Below are positions 21,658 through 33,171 of a DNA stretch of 64,000 nucleotides, piece after piece (position 1 is the first letter of the stretch; every line of letters begins with the position of its first letter). The notes under the pieces are model-generated. The model saw only the letters and a list, made by a program, of their open reading frames with translations, was not told the DNA's origin and did not search any database. Position numbers and translations under genes: made by a program. The stretch lies in the NCBI GenBank assembly GCA_034406715.1, contig CP137877.1, forward strand, positions 558,001 to 622,000. The letters are read 5' to 3'. The stretch is from Rhodotorula mucilaginosa (lineage: Eukaryota; Basidiomycota; Microbotryomycetes; Sporidiobolales; Sporidiobolaceae).

Positions 21658-22607
21658 ATGTCATCGCCGCCCTCTGCCGCCCTCCGTCGCGGCCTGTCCT
21701 CTTCATCAGCCGCTCGCGCCGCTCCACTTCCTCCGTCGTCGTCTCGCCCCCGCTCTGCTTCGCAGACCCGCACAGACAAGAAGGCTTTGATTGACGCGCT
21801 CGCGGAAGAGCTCAAGCGTGCGAAGGCTCAGGCTGAGGAGGAGGCGAGACAGATGATCGAAATGGAGGAACAGGTCAGTCGGCGCAGATGGGGACATGCT
21901 ATGCCATGAGCTCTTCAGGCTTTGACAGACGGCTTTCTTCCCCCAGACTTCGACTGACATAACTCTGTTCTTCGCAGGTCGAGGCGAAACACCGCGAATT
22001 CCTCGACGAGGAGGCGCATCTCAAAGCGAAACGAGAGGCAAACGCAGCTACGATCGCTTCCTTGCGTCGAGACCTTGCGCGAATCAAGCAGCAAGTCGAA
22101 GACGCCGCGCGGATTGACGAGCACGAGGCGGAAACCTACCTCGCCCTCTTGCAAGATCACGAACGCGACGTTGTCCAGGGCGCCACAAGTGGCGATCCGG
22201 GTCGCCACGCAGACAACGACAAGCACCAGCATGCAGCGAACGATGAGTTTTCATCTCCATCACGGCGTTTCATAGCCGGCCAGAGTTTCCTCGCACCGGC
22301 TTCGCCTCCGCTTCCCTTCAACGAGCACCGACCCTCGGCGCCTCACCCCAGTCGATCGCATGCGCACGAGTCTCGCACAAACACCCACATCGACTCAGAG
22401 CGATTCGTCCCCCCTTCGGCGGCCGCGCAAGGCATGCGGTCGTCTGAAAGCTTGGGACATCCGCTCCGGAACGAGCCACTGCCGCGCGCGGGGTCCCAGC
22501 GCCTGTCCGATTCAGCAGGATCTACGAGGCAACAGCCGCTCAGTCAACGCTGGTCTCGTGTGATCACTGGACTCCATCTTGCTCGCTCTCCGTCCCCCGT
22601 CGATTAA
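21658..22607 (+). CDS. Hypothetical coiled-coil protein
   Basis: Two exons; start MSSPPSAALRRGL, stop TAA at 22605-22607. After a Ser/Pro/Arg-rich N-terminus there is a coiled coil (KKALIDALAEELKRAKAQ to about LARIKQQVEDAAR) broken by one intron near 21873-21978. The remaining half is His/Ser/Pro-rich and likely disordered. I do not recognise a family. It lies 268 bp upstream of another long disordered coiled-coil gene on the same strand, so the two could be mis-split parts of one gene, although each has its own ATG and stop. Confidence 0.6.
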
Positions 22608-22875
22608 GCTCTCTCATCGGTCGTTCCCAGCCCGCCTGCCTCGCATTTCTCTTCCCTTGCTTCTTCTTCTGTACTCCTCCTTTGGCTCTTTAGTTAGCAT
22701 TCTTCACCACATACACGCAGGAGTGGTCTGCAGACGTCAATCCACGTGTCGGGGTGGTGCACGCTGCTGCGGACAGGAGTCTGCCTTCGCTCCGCGGCTG
22801 GCGCAGGGGCCTCCTCGCGCTACTGCGACCACAACTAGCTAGGACTTTGTCTCCCGCTGTCGTGCTCTCAAGCAC

Positions 22876-25608
22876 ATGCCCTTAAAGGGTGACGACACTG
22901 CTCCACGCACCATATCTGCGTCGCCGGCTTGCGCCCCCTCGACTCGTCCCCCTTCGCCCGCGAACGACCGACACCGACTCACGAACTTGACTACTCAAGA
23001 CGATTTACACCTGGATTCGTCGACCAGCTTACCTCGAGCGGGTTCACCTACGACGAGGACGAGTTCGCTGATCCGTCCGAGCAGCTACGAGACTGCCCTC
23101 TCTTTCCACTCGCCACTCTTGCGGTACTCGACGTGGCCAAGCGCTCGGAGCTTATCGTCCTCACCCCGCGCCGGCCCTTGTCCTCCCTCCGACCGGTCAA
23201 TCAGTCCTCTCGTCCTCCTGTCGCCCTCGCCACACCTTTGCGCAGTCGAACCTCCCGTTGTCGACATGTCGAGACCACCCCGACGCAGCCCCTTCCCGCG
23301 TGACTTTGAACCGGTCGGCACCATCGGCGATTACTCGGCTCAAACTCCTACATCGCCACGCCGAACCTCGTCGTTCCCTCTGCCGACCCAACCGACCTCT
23401 CCGCAGCGTCCTGTCTTTCCAGCGCAATCGTCGGGCGGCCTCGCGCGTGGCGCAATGGGGGCTATCGGTCCTAAAGCCGGCGCGCGACTGCTGGCGAGCC
23501 AGCAGGTCAGACGAACCGTATGCCAGGTCGACGAGCTCGAGCGATTCGGCGATGCAGACGAGCGAGACTACGGATCCGATCTTCGTCAGCAAGTCGCGCT
23601 GGACGCGGACGTGTTTCCGAACGCCGTCAACGCTCAGCCTACCTCGGAGCGACTAGGTGGCGATCGACCTCACGCGACATCGGACAACAAGCCGTATGAG
23701 CCGGCGATCGGTCCTCCGGCTAACCAGCATCCCGTCCATCGCGTTCCCGTTCCGCAACTTGTCGAACCGGAGATCGAGATCCACTCGCCGCGACCGCTTC
23801 TTCCTGAAGATCGTCGGATGAGCATCCACGACCTGACGCGTCAAGCCTCCGAGGAGGAAAAGCTCGATGATCCTGAAGAGGCGGATCGCAGAAAGGAGAG
23901 CCTGAGCCGGGCGAGCGGAGCAGGACTCGGGTCGCCGTTCGCCGCCGCCGCGGCGGCTGCCACTGCTCATCCAACAGAGCACAATATGCCGTCGACGACT
24001 GCCCCGAACGAACCCTTGCGGAAGCACCCTCACCGACGCCCGCCCATCTCCGGCCTGAATCGAGCCATGACCTCGCCAGAAGACTCGACCTCGCAAAGCT
24101 CGCGAGACGTTTCGTATAGCTCGCTCAGACCGCGGAAAGTGAGCGCAGGGTCGACTGCTAGCGTCAGCAAAGACGCCGTCCTCGACCAGCTCAGCGATGC
24201 CATCCGCCGCGAACGGAGAAAGGCAGAGGCATATCGACGGGAGCGGAAGCAAGGTCAACTCGAGGTGGGCTTGCCAATCAAGCCCGGTTCAGCAAAGATC
24301 CGTGCTGACCTTTGATACTGCAGCTCGACGAGATCGAGCGCAACTTGCAAGTCCTGCGGGAAAAGTACATTTTTGACCACGGCTACCAGCGCACTTGCAC
24401 CCATTTGACGCGCCCATCAATGCTTTCGTGCAGGTACTCGACCATTCTACAGCGGCAAGCAGAGACGATCGGATCCTTGCGGAGCGAGATTGACGAGGTC
24501 AAGGCAGAGCTCGAGTGGGCAAACGATCTCGACGAAGAGGTAGTTTCTTTTAGTTTCGGACAGGCTTCTCGGGGTATCGAGTCGCTTGACTCATTCACTC
24601 ACATGTATTGGACACTACAGACGGCGGAGAAATACCTCGCGCTGATTTCGAGCTCGACGCCGATCGACAAACTACGGAGCAAGCGCGACGTCGTGTCCGG
24701 CTTTGACCCGTCGGCTTTGGGTGACGGCGCAGCCACCTCCCCCTTGCCAACCATCTCACCTTTACCGACCGCTACAACGATGGAGACGGTCAAGCGTGCC
24801 GCAAACCTCTTTCGACGAGGATTGTCCTTGAAACGGCGCATCGATACCCGCGTCGCGGCATACGGCAGCGTTGAGGACGTTTCGCTATCAAAGAATCCGA
24901 CTTTCAGTCAAGAGTCACGCGCGACAGCCACGGGATCGAGCGGAGGAGGAGGTGGCCATTCGCAAGTATCCCTCCTGCAAGCGGGCCAACTTCCGCCACC
25001 GAGAACTCGGAAACTGAGCCGGTCGCGCGCGGGGTCGCCGTCGACACAGCCAGACCTTCACACAACCTCGTCGGTTGTTCAGCCTCTCTTGCCCCTGCCG
25101 CGACTACAGCCGACGGGAATTTCGCAAGCGCCAGCTTCGCAGGCATTACCGATGTTTCGCACCTTGCTTTCGGCCGAGCCTTCGCCGCTCGATGCAAATC
25201 CACATCCTCCGCCTTCTTCCCTCCCCGATCTACCGAGGCCGTCACCGGATCGTCCGAAACCCCGCCGTCCGCCTCCGGTGGCCGGTCTCACTCGTCCGCG
25301 CGCAGCCCAGACGGATTCGCGACCATCCTTAGAAGGGGCAGCGGCACATCTCCCTGCCACTGCTCCGGTTCGGCCGCGGAGGAGATCCAACAGCTTCAGG
25401 CAAGGAGTACAAAGTGCAGTAAACATCCGTGAGTGTTTCCGCGGTGAGGGAAACCGGCATTCTCGCGAGCGGGGTCCTGACTGCCTTCTTTGTTTTCAAT
25501 CATCTCACAGTATTTCCGTCGCACACGCCGCGAGTCTCGAAGGAGAAAGAACGGGCGAGAAATGTCCGAGCGTGGATAGAGGGAGGGGATGCCTCACGGC
25601 CAGCGTAG
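22876..25608 (+). CDS. Hypothetical disordered protein with short coiled coils
   Basis: The first exon runs from ATG 22876 to about 24265 and is Pro/Ser/Arg-rich low complexity (for example PTSPRRTSSFPLPTQPTSP). Its end and the next three small exons form a coiled coil (DQLSDAIRRERRKAEAYRRE, then LDEIERNLQVLREKY, then ETIGSLRSEIDEVKAELEWA). A Pro-rich tail follows and a last exon ends GGDASRPA at TAG 25606-25608. Five introns. No recognised domain. A scaffold or cytoskeletal role would be a guess. Confidence 0.62.
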
Positions 25609-25862
25609 TTCAAAGAGTACTACTGCCGGTTGAAAGAGCTCACGAATCTTAGGCTCCTCCACGGTGGCAAGTTCCGCTGAAAAGGTTGTGGCATATGTAC
25701 CGAGACCGATAAAATCGCGTGCACGAGCGCTTTTAAGTTCCTTATACATGTGTTGAAAGCGAGTTCACCTCCGGACGCCGCGGAGATTTTTGCCGAAGCG
25801 CAAAGGTGTCGCCAGCCTCAACCGCTCTCATCTCACCCTAATCGCGCAAGGGACTGTGCAAG

Positions 25863-27079
25863 ATGCGCTGCAGCGTCCCGCTCGAGCTTGAACTCACGAT
25901 CCTCGAATTCGCTGCGCCCCCGCTCGCCATCGACCGCTTGCACGACCGCGTCGCCTTCTTCATCAAGATCTCGCTTGTCCACCGCTCCATCACAGCCTGG
26001 GCACAGGACAGGCTGCGCGACCAGTTCTTGTACACCTATTATCGACGATTAGACGAGTATGAGCGCCTCAAGGCGCGCTTCGATGCGGGATTCGGTCGCA
26101 ACCGTTCAGTCCGCCGCCTCTACCTCGATTTGACGCGCTTGCCGAGAGAGGGCCGCGAGCGGACGAGGTCGATCTTTACTGCCGTCGGGGGATGGGCCTA
26201 TCGCTTGATCTCGTCCGTCGGTAGGCGGAGCGTGCCGGCAGAAGCCGACATGAGAGCGCAGGAACAGGCACGCCAAGAGGTGGCTAACTTCGTACCATAC
26301 GGAGACGATCCGAATGACGGCTATTGGGAATTGTGCGGGCTGATCACAGCCTTCAGTCAAACACTCGACACCCTGTGGCTCAAAGCTCCGCTCACGGACT
26401 TGGACATCACCGACTTGCCACGTGGGTGGGCACTCTCTGCGAGACTCTCGCAAAGTCGAGAAGATGAGGCTGATGATCGAATTCTGCTGCAGCGCCTCGC
26501 GTACTCTATGTCGACGATTACGCCTTTGACGATCCTTGGTACGGCTTCGGCACGATTCCCGCTTCAAGCAGGATGGTGCTGTTCCTGCGGAACATCAGTC
26601 TCCCCGAGGACGACGACGACGACAATGACGAACGGTGCCGCGCTGAACACGTTGTCTTCAACAAGTGCTACGCACCTGGAACGTCACTCGGTGACATGCT
26701 CGAGCACTGCCCTCGCCTTGAGACTCTGGTTCTTTCCGAAATGGAGGAGCTCAACCTTGTATCAGCAGTTTATAGCCTACCAGCATCCATTCGACGTGTT
26801 CACATCCTACAGCACGACCTCAAAGTCGAGAACTCCGATTTCGACGTTCCGAACGATCTGCATCGCCTCGAGTCGTTCACATTCACATGGCTTGCGCCGG
26901 CAGTCAAGAGGTGGCCTTGGACGTCAGAAGACCCCGCCGCGGACCCGTTGGGTGACCTGCAGCGCGCCATCGAGTCCACCATAGTCGCGCCCGAATGCAC
27001 TTTCCGGTACCTGCGCTCGACAAAGTCGCCGGAGGACGCGTTGGCGGACGCGCTGGCCGCTTTCAACTTGGCTTCGTAG
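25863..27079 (+). CDS. F-box-like family member A
   Basis: Exons 25863-26421 and 26493-27079 joined by a 71-bp phase-1 intron. N-terminal 100 residues resemble a divergent fungal F-box (VPLELELTILEFAAPP, then SLVHRSITAWAQDRLRDQF). The middle is variable. Exon 2 starts PPRVLYVDD and holds LRR-like lines (RLETLVLSEMEEL, SIRRVHILQHD, HRLESFTFTWL) and the family tail SPEDALADALAAFNLAS. If the F-box reading is right, it would be a substrate adaptor for an SCF ubiquitin ligase; that is inference. It has an acidic run (EDDDDDNDE) not seen in the paralogues. Its 3' flank aligns by eye with those of D and E. Confidence 0.75.
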
Positions 27080-27284
27080 CCTGTTTTCTCCGCCGCGCTT
27101 CGCTCGCTTGCTTTCTCGTTTGACTTGCCTTTTAGCGTGCAATTTGAAGTTTCATAGCTTGACTTAGCGAGAGAGAGAGCGAGAGAGCGGCTTCGCGCCT
27201 CCTTCGCTCGCAGCAGCGCGCGCATTCCGGCGAAGTCGCTTTCACCCTCGACTCTCTCGCGCACGTGCATAGCGCGACTGCAAG

Positions 27285-28506
27285 ATGCGCTACAGACTTC
27301 CGCTCGAGCTCGAGCTTGCGATTATCGAACTCGCTGCGCCTCCGCTGGCCATCGACAGCTTGCACGACCGCGTCGCCTTTTTCATCAAGACCTCGCTCGT
27401 TCATCGCTCTTTGACGTCCTGGGCTCGGGAGCGCCTGCGCGATCAGTTTCTGTATACCTATCGCCGACGACCGGATGAGCACGAGCGCCTCAAGGCGCGA
27501 TTTGAGGCAGGATTCGGCAGCGATGGTCGACTCCGCCGCCTCTACCTCAACTTGACCGACTTACCGCAAGGCATCATTGGGCGCACAACCCGCGGGACCG
27601 ACTCAGTCTCTGCTACGATCGACGGACGGGTCTATCAGGCAGTGTCTCGCCCCAGCGGCCTCGGCGGCGCGGAACACGTCACGTCGAAAGCCCAAGAACA
27701 CGCATGCGAAGCGGTGGCTCATTACGTATACCCCGCCAGTGATCTGGATGACGGTGTTTACGAGCTGTGCCCAATGATCACGAGCTACAGCCAGGCTCTC
27801 GACACGTTGTGGCTGAAGCTGCCGCTGGCAAGACTCGACATCTCCGACTTGCCTCGTGAGTGCGGAAGAGGACGAGTAGACCGAAGTCTTTTTGACTCCC
27901 TCAGACTGACACGCCACATGGGCCACAGCACCTCGCGTTCTGTACATCGACAATGGCGCATTCGATGGCTACCTGTGGGGCTGGTTCAGACTGCTTCCCC
28001 TCTCAAGCGAGACTGTGCTTTTCCTGCGCGACGTCGATCTCACCGCAGAACAAGCCCCAGGCCGCTACAACACACGCCACATCATCCTCCACGATCTCTG
28101 GGCGACCGAAGCGTCCTTGAGCACCGTTCTCGATCGCTTTCCCCAACTCGAGACTGTCGTTTTTTTCGAACCCGAAATTGACGATCTCGCCTCGGTGCTC
28201 AACGCCCTGCCGACGCCCATTCGACGTGTGCATATTCTTGAGTACAACTTCAAGATCAGCGTGAACCGAAGCGACCCTCCGCGCGTTCTGCCTCACCTGG
28301 AGTCGTTCCTGTACACTTCTCTTTCATCGTGGGTGAGGGCATCGCGGATGCCTGCAGATGACGAACCGGACGCGGACGCGCTCGCCGATGTGCAGCAAGC
28401 TATCGAATCGATCATCGCCGCGCCACGATGTACCTTCAAGTACGTGCAATCGACGGAGTCGCCGGAGGAAGCGTTGGCGAGTGCGCTCGCAACTTTCAAG
28501 TTGTGA
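27285..28506 (+). CDS. F-box-like family member B
   Basis: Exons 27285-27855 and 27929-28506, intron 73 bp, same position and phase as member A. Start MRYRLPLELELAIIELAAPP; N-terminal block SLVHRSLTSWARERLRDQF is conserved. Exon 2 opens PPRVLYIDNGAFDG with the block SSETVLFLRD, LRR-like LETVVFFEPEIDDL and IRRVHILEYN, and the tail SPEEALASALATFKL. Tandem to A with 205 bp between, which is too short to hold another gene. The upstream spacer contains GA-rich runs also seen between D and E. Confidence 0.75.
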
Positions 28507-28916
28507 CCTTTATGTTTTGCCCCAAATCGCTTTGCTTCTCCACTGCAATGTAGCTTCCTCCGACGCTTGGAATCTTCTCGTAGCTTACAGTTTACGTTCC
28601 TACCGTTTGGCAGTGAGAAAGGTTGTGAGAGCGTGGCGTCTTTTTTCGGAGTCCGGACTCTTGCTCCTTGACGTCTGGACCTCTCGCCAAATCTGCGCTG
28701 CACAGACCGGACCGGAGTAACTTACTGTCTGTCGGTGCTCGGAGGTTGCCCGTATGAACCTTTGTGTAGGACGCGCAGGATAGACGTGGCGATGTGGGGC
28801 CGAAAGAGGGGAACGAGCGCGAGGTCTCGACCCCTCTCCGCCTCTCTCTTGCTCTTGCTCTACCCTCGAGAACTCCCTTTCGATACGCATATCCATACAC
28901 TTTGAACAGAAACGAG
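28507..28916. other. Intergenic region
   Basis: 3' flank of F-box-like B and promoter of the MLRQ-like gene, pyrimidine-rich (CTC/TCT) close to the downstream start. Nothing else seen. Confidence 0.4.
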
Positions 28917-29604
28917 ATGTCTGCCGTCGCTCGCATGATCCGCCGTGACCCCGCGCTCACCCCGCTCTTGTGAGTCTCTAGCTTATCGTTGCCCTTCCCC
29001 GCAATCCTCTCCACACCGACACCACAATCACCGTTGTCTCGCCCTTCCTCGCTGCGTTGGCAATACTGAAGCAGAGCTGACACGGGTCCTTCCCGGACAG
29101 CGTCGCCGTCGGTGGTGGCGTCATTGGCGCGCTCGCGTTTGCTGGCCACTACTTGCGCAACTCGCCCGACGTGATCCTCCGCAAAAAGACCAACCCTGAA
29201 CCGTGGAACGAGGTCGCGCAGGACAAGAACACCAAGGTCAGTCCGCCGACGACAGAGTCGATGTTGCCCTGCGGCGTCATCTGGTGACGCTACCCCCGTC
29301 TTCATTGCTTCCGTGTCTCTTGACGTGACTGACCCGACCGCATTTCTCGCCACAGCTCGGCTCGTTCAACCCCGACTTTTGGACTTCGCGCAAGGACATG
29401 CCGCACCCTCAGGCCATCTTCCGCGCTCCGGTCGATAGCATCGAGACGGCGCACACGCTCGCCGCGACCGACTCGGGCGCGATCGCCTCGGCGCGCCAAC
29501 AAGCGGAGGCGAACGCCAAGCAGCGCACTATGGCGGGATTTGAGCAGCAAGGCATGAAGGACTCGACCGCGTTCGATGGAAAAGAGCGCACGATCGAGCA
29601 CTAG
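28917..29604 (+). CDS. NDUFA4/MLRQ-like mitochondrial respiratory-chain subunit with long C-terminal extension
   Basis: Small inner-membrane protein of the MLRQ family (in animals reassigned from complex I to cytochrome c oxidase). Three exons. Exon 1 encodes MSAVARMIRRDPALTPL, exon 2 the single membrane helix (VAVGGGVIGALAFAGHYL) and the family motif RKKTNPEPWNEV, exon 3 the rest. Family members usually stop soon after the PEPW motif. Here about 80 further residues follow, starting LGSFNPDFWTSRKDMPHP and rich in Ala/Gln, ending KERTIEH at TAG. The extension is most likely exposed outside the membrane. Confidence 0.8.
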
Positions 29605-29939
29605 CTCGTGTGTCCTCTCCCCCATGCAGGCACATATTCTTTTTCTCGCTTTCCTCTTGACCACCCCTCGGGCACCGGTTCAGCCTTGTGCCTCCCGCCA
29701 TCTCGCTTTCCCTGTTGTGAATACCTCGTTTGTTATACTCTCTGTCTCTGTGTGTTTCCCAACGCGCCTCCATCTGTCAATATTCCGAAATCGCCCTGAA
29801 ATGCAGTACAATGAAATTCCCTCGTCGAAACAAGCACGGTACAACCCTCACTCCTCGCCTTTCTGTACATCCTGACCTAGTGTTTGTTCCTCCTCGCCAA
29901 CTGGACCAGAGACACCGCGGGTCCGGTTCGCTCGACGAC

Positions 29940-30522
29940 CTAGATGTGTTCGCCTTCGTGGCCCTCGATGTGGTCGACTGCTTCTCCCCAGGTATCGGTC
30001 GCTCCCGCTTTGGTGATCGTCCCTTCTGGATACGTGATCCACGCTTCAGGAGGAGGCGTGAGCAACACGCCGGGCGTGTGAACGTGCGGCGACGGCGTGC
30101 CTCCGTTCAGACCGCTCCCGCCATTGAGCGGAGAGGGAGGAAGGTACGGGTGCGTGAGCGGGACGTCGGTCGGGATCGAGAGTGACGCCGAAGGAGCGGA
30201 GGTTGGCGTCAGGAGCGGAGGCAACGCGGGCGAAGGTGGTAACGATATAGAGCGACTGGGCGTCTCTGCCGACGCCGGAGGTATCGACAACATCAGGTCC
30301 TGGACCGCAGAGTGAGCATGATTAGCGCGGCACAAGTCAAAGACTGTTATTTACGGGCAGGTCCCTCACCAGCTCGGCGTGCTCGCTCGAGTTGTCGCCC
30401 TTGTGTTGGTCGTGTGACTTGCGGATTTCGCTCACGCCGCGATGAGTCTGCCAGACGGCGTGCGCAACGACGCCGGCGACGAACGACGTGGCGATCAGCA
30501 GCATAGCATCCATGGTGGCCAT
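29940..30522 (-). CDS. Hypothetical membrane-anchored Pro/Ser-rich protein
   Basis: Start ATG at 30522 (MATMDAMLLIATSFVAGVVA); a nearby upstream GTG is in frame but not a plausible start. One N-terminal transmembrane helix is followed by a short polar stretch (HDQHKGDNSSEHAELV), an intron of about 60 bp, and a Pro/Ser-rich region (SLPPSPALPPLLTPTSAP). The end is acidic (HIEGHEGEHI, TAG at 29940-29942). No family recognised. It converges with the MLRQ-like gene. Confidence 0.6.
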
Positions 30523-30717
30523 CGGCTCCACCGCACAAGGTCAAAGGGCGCTCGAGAGAGAACGCGGCGAGTGCTGAGAGAGGAAGTGGCGCCGACGTTC
30601 GTCGACCTTCTCATTCCGATTGGATGAGCAAACGGGATCGCAGAGCCGAATTGTCACCGCGAAAGTCTATTCTCTCGCATTCACGTGAAAGTTAAAGTTA
30701 CAACACGACCGGCTCGT

Positions 30718-32964
30718 CTAACCTCTCTCCCTCGCAGCATGGTGTCGATCCTGCACACTCTCGAACCCTTCCCCCGTCCACCTTGCCCGTCGCTGTGCAT
30801 CACCCGCCCAACCCGCTTCAAAGACAGTCGCCATCGCGCCGAGGAAGAACCGCTCGACTGCGAGTCCGGGCGAAGGGAAGCAGTACCGCGTGCAGTCTCC
30901 GCTCGTCGGACTGCGCAAGCCGGCGGACGAGAGCACCGCCTGCTGTTGATGCTGTTGCGGATGGGGGCTAGATGCGTGGAAGGGCGAAGCGGCGGAAGAA
31001 CCGACCATGCCGGATCGCCAGACGGAGAGGGGCGTCTCGAGGTCAAGATAGGGGATCCCGAACGCAGGTAGGATCACCGTCCGCGCGAGGTGATTCTGCA
31101 ACACGAGCTGCGCGTTGTGGTACGCGATGTGGAGCGGGACGAGCTCCATCTCGCCATTCTCGCCGGAGGGCTGCATCAGCAGCGACGCCCAGGTTGGCTG
31201 CGACGCGCGCGGAGGCGGTCCATCCCCCGGCGAAGACGACGAAGTGAGCGACGCGGTCGACGCCGAAAAGTCGACGACCACTCTGTCCCGCAGAGTGGAC
31301 GCCGCACAGTCGACGTGTTGTCTCCATCCGCCGCGATAGACGACGAGCTGATTCGGCGGACTCGGTGGAGCCCGCACGGCTCTCAGCGTTTCGACCAATT
31401 CGGGCAACCAGACCTGCTCAGTCACCCACTTGGCAGCTTCGAGCACTCGCAACGCTTTCGCTTCTGCGGGGACGCCTTGATGATCCCGCGCGACGACGTA
31501 TTCGCGCACCCACGCATCAAAAGTCGCGTTGTGCCCCTCGCGGGGTAACGGCAACGGCGCCTTGGTCAGGATGACGAGGTCAGACCGGCGCGAGTCGGCG
31601 AGCCATTGCTGGTTCAGTTCGCGGACGCCGGTCGAGTCGGGTCGGTAGTCGGGAGCGACGTGGTTGCGCGCGAAGCGGAGGCCGTCGGCGCGGCGGTAGC
31701 GGAGGAGGGTGGTGCGGACTAGTCGAGCGGGGTCGCGCTTCTCGTGCAGCGGCTCGCCGCTTAAGGACCTGTCGGATTCAGAACCCTCAGAGGATGCCGC
31801 CGCCCCGTCCGCATCGGAATCTGGAGGCGAAGCGACGTTTCCGAGCTGGCGTTTCTCGGCGCCCGTCGTCGAGATTGCGGGCGGGAGCGGCAAGCGGTGA
31901 TACACCTTTCGATCCGCCTCTCCATTCTCGACCTGTTGCCGCGCTTGCTTGCGAGCCTCTTGCGACCCTTTCCGACCGCGAGTGAGGATGTCGGAACAGA
32001 GCGCGTGCGCCATGCAGTACCGATCTCCGTAGCAGGTTTGCGGTTTCAGCGTCGTCCAGTCGAGCAAGAGGTCGTGCAGACTCCATTGGGTCGTGTCGCC
32101 GACGAGGAGGAGGTGCTTCCCTTCGAGGAGCTCGCACAGTCGGTACCGCGAGGGCAGGAGAGCGTTTCGCGCGCGCTCGACGGCGGAGGGTTCCAACGAG
32201 GGCGGAGCGATCGCCTCGCAGGTGGGGGAAGCTCGCCAGCTCCATTTGAGCGATTCGCGGACCTCCCACTCGGAACCTGTGCCGTCGCCTTGAGCGTCTC
32301 CTTTGTAGAACCGCTTGTCGCATGCGGCGTAGCGCGCCTCTTGCTTGTGGACGGTCAAACTGGTGCCCGTCTTGGCCAGGGTGATCCCCTCCGGTTCGTA
32401 GACCCACTCGCCGGTCGAAGAGACGCAATCGAGGTAGGCTTGGAGGGCAGAAGCTTCGGCTCGCGAAGAGATGGCGGTTCCGGGCAGGCCGTTTAGGCGC
32501 CTTGCGAGAGCCGGAGTGAGCGCATCGGCGACGAGCATCTCTGCGGTCGACGAGAGCGAGTTGAAGAGTTCGTCGGATGTCGAGACGAACGATTTCGAGA
32601 GCGAATTGGCCGTCGCTGGGAGTGCTGCGGTGATGGCGATTGAGGGCGGCGACGACAACGGCGACTGTTCGAGCGCGCGCTTGTTGCGGAGGCGTTGACT
32701 GAGTGGGGTCATATCGCGCTTTGCTCGGAGGCGTTTGTCGTCTGTATACTCGACGGCTGCTGCATCGTTCCCTTGTTCGGAAAGCGACTCCCGAGGCTTG
32801 AAGGGAGCGGAGTCGCTGAATGCGTCATTTTTGCGAGTCAATCGGGAGCTCCTCGAGGAGAGCAACGCCCCTATGGCTCTCCATGCCAGCAGGACGACGA
32901 GTGCGGCGAGGACGACTCGGAGTCCGAGGCTCGAGCGGGACAAAGCAGGCGAGTGCCGCCCCAT
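30718..32964 (-). CDS. PC-esterase / trichome-birefringence-like type II membrane protein
   Basis: Intronless, 748 codons. One N-terminal helix (LRVVLAALVVLLAWRAIGAL) predicts a Golgi type II protein. The luminal part has a TBL-like entry (YLDCVSSTGEWVYEP), the GDS block here reading LLLVGDTTQWSLHDLL, and near the C-terminus DCTRYCFPSPGLAVERFF, matching the DxxH-type block of PC-esterases (DC.HWCLPG in plants). The family O-acetylates glycans. Two expected residues look altered: the nucleophilic Ser of GDS is Thr, and the DxxH His is Tyr in DCTRY. Either the active site is shifted or the protein is non-catalytic. Poly-Ser, poly-Pro and a Gln/His run occur in loops. Divergent from the HSBP1 homologue (207 bp). 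Confidence 0.72.
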   Translation of the reverse strand: MGRHSPALSRSSLGLRVVLAALVVLLAWRAIGALLSSRSSRLTRKNDAFSDSAPFKPRESLSEQGNDAAAVEYTDDKRLRAKRDMTPLSQRLRNKRALEQSPLSSPPSIAITAALPATANSLSKSFVSTSDELFNSLSSTAEMLVADALTPALARRLNGLPGTAISSRAEASALQAYLDCVSSTGEWVYEPEGITLAKTGTSLTVHKQEARYAACDKRFYKGDAQGDGTGSEWEVRESLKWSWRASPTCEAIAPPSLEPSAVERARNALLPSRYRLCELLEGKHLLLVGDTTQWSLHDLLLDWTTLKPQTCYGDRYCMAHALCSDILTRGRKGSQEARKQARQQVENGEADRKVYHRLPLPPAISTTGAEKRQLGNVASPPDSDADGAAASSEGSESDRSLSGEPLHEKRDPARLVRTTLLRYRRADGLRFARNHVAPDYRPDSTGVRELNQQWLADSRRSDLVILTKAPLPLPREGHNATFDAWVREYVVARDHQGVPAEAKALRVLEAAKWVTEQVWLPELVETLRAVRAPPSPPNQLVVYRGGWRQHVDCAASTLRDRVVVDFSASTASLTSSSSPGDGPPPRASQPTWASLLMQPSGENGEMELVPLHIAYHNAQLVLQNHLARTVILPAFGIPYLDLETPLSVWRSGMVGSSAASPFHASSPHPQQHQQQAVLSSAGLRSPTSGDCTRYCFPSPGLAVERFFLGAMATVFEAGWAGDAQRRARWTGEGFESVQDRHHAARERG

Positions 32965-33171
32965 CCCAGCTCTGGAGAAGCGCTGGCTGGATCTGTACGG
33001 GCAATCGGATCAGCTCTAGAGACAAGGCACTATCATTCGTCCGACTCCGAGTTTACCTGGCCTACGTGACCGTCGAGGTGAAAGAGTTGAACGATTCGAT
33101 GAAACCTTTCTGTCACAGTCGCTTCGAACATACTCTTCTGCGCAGTCTGGGCGCGGAAGATCGCCGCCGCT

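Noticed and set aside
21658-25608. Two unknown coiled-coil genes as a single gene
   Set aside because: Each has its own plausible ATG and stop with a 268-bp spacer lacking a good splice pair that would join the frames; kept separate.
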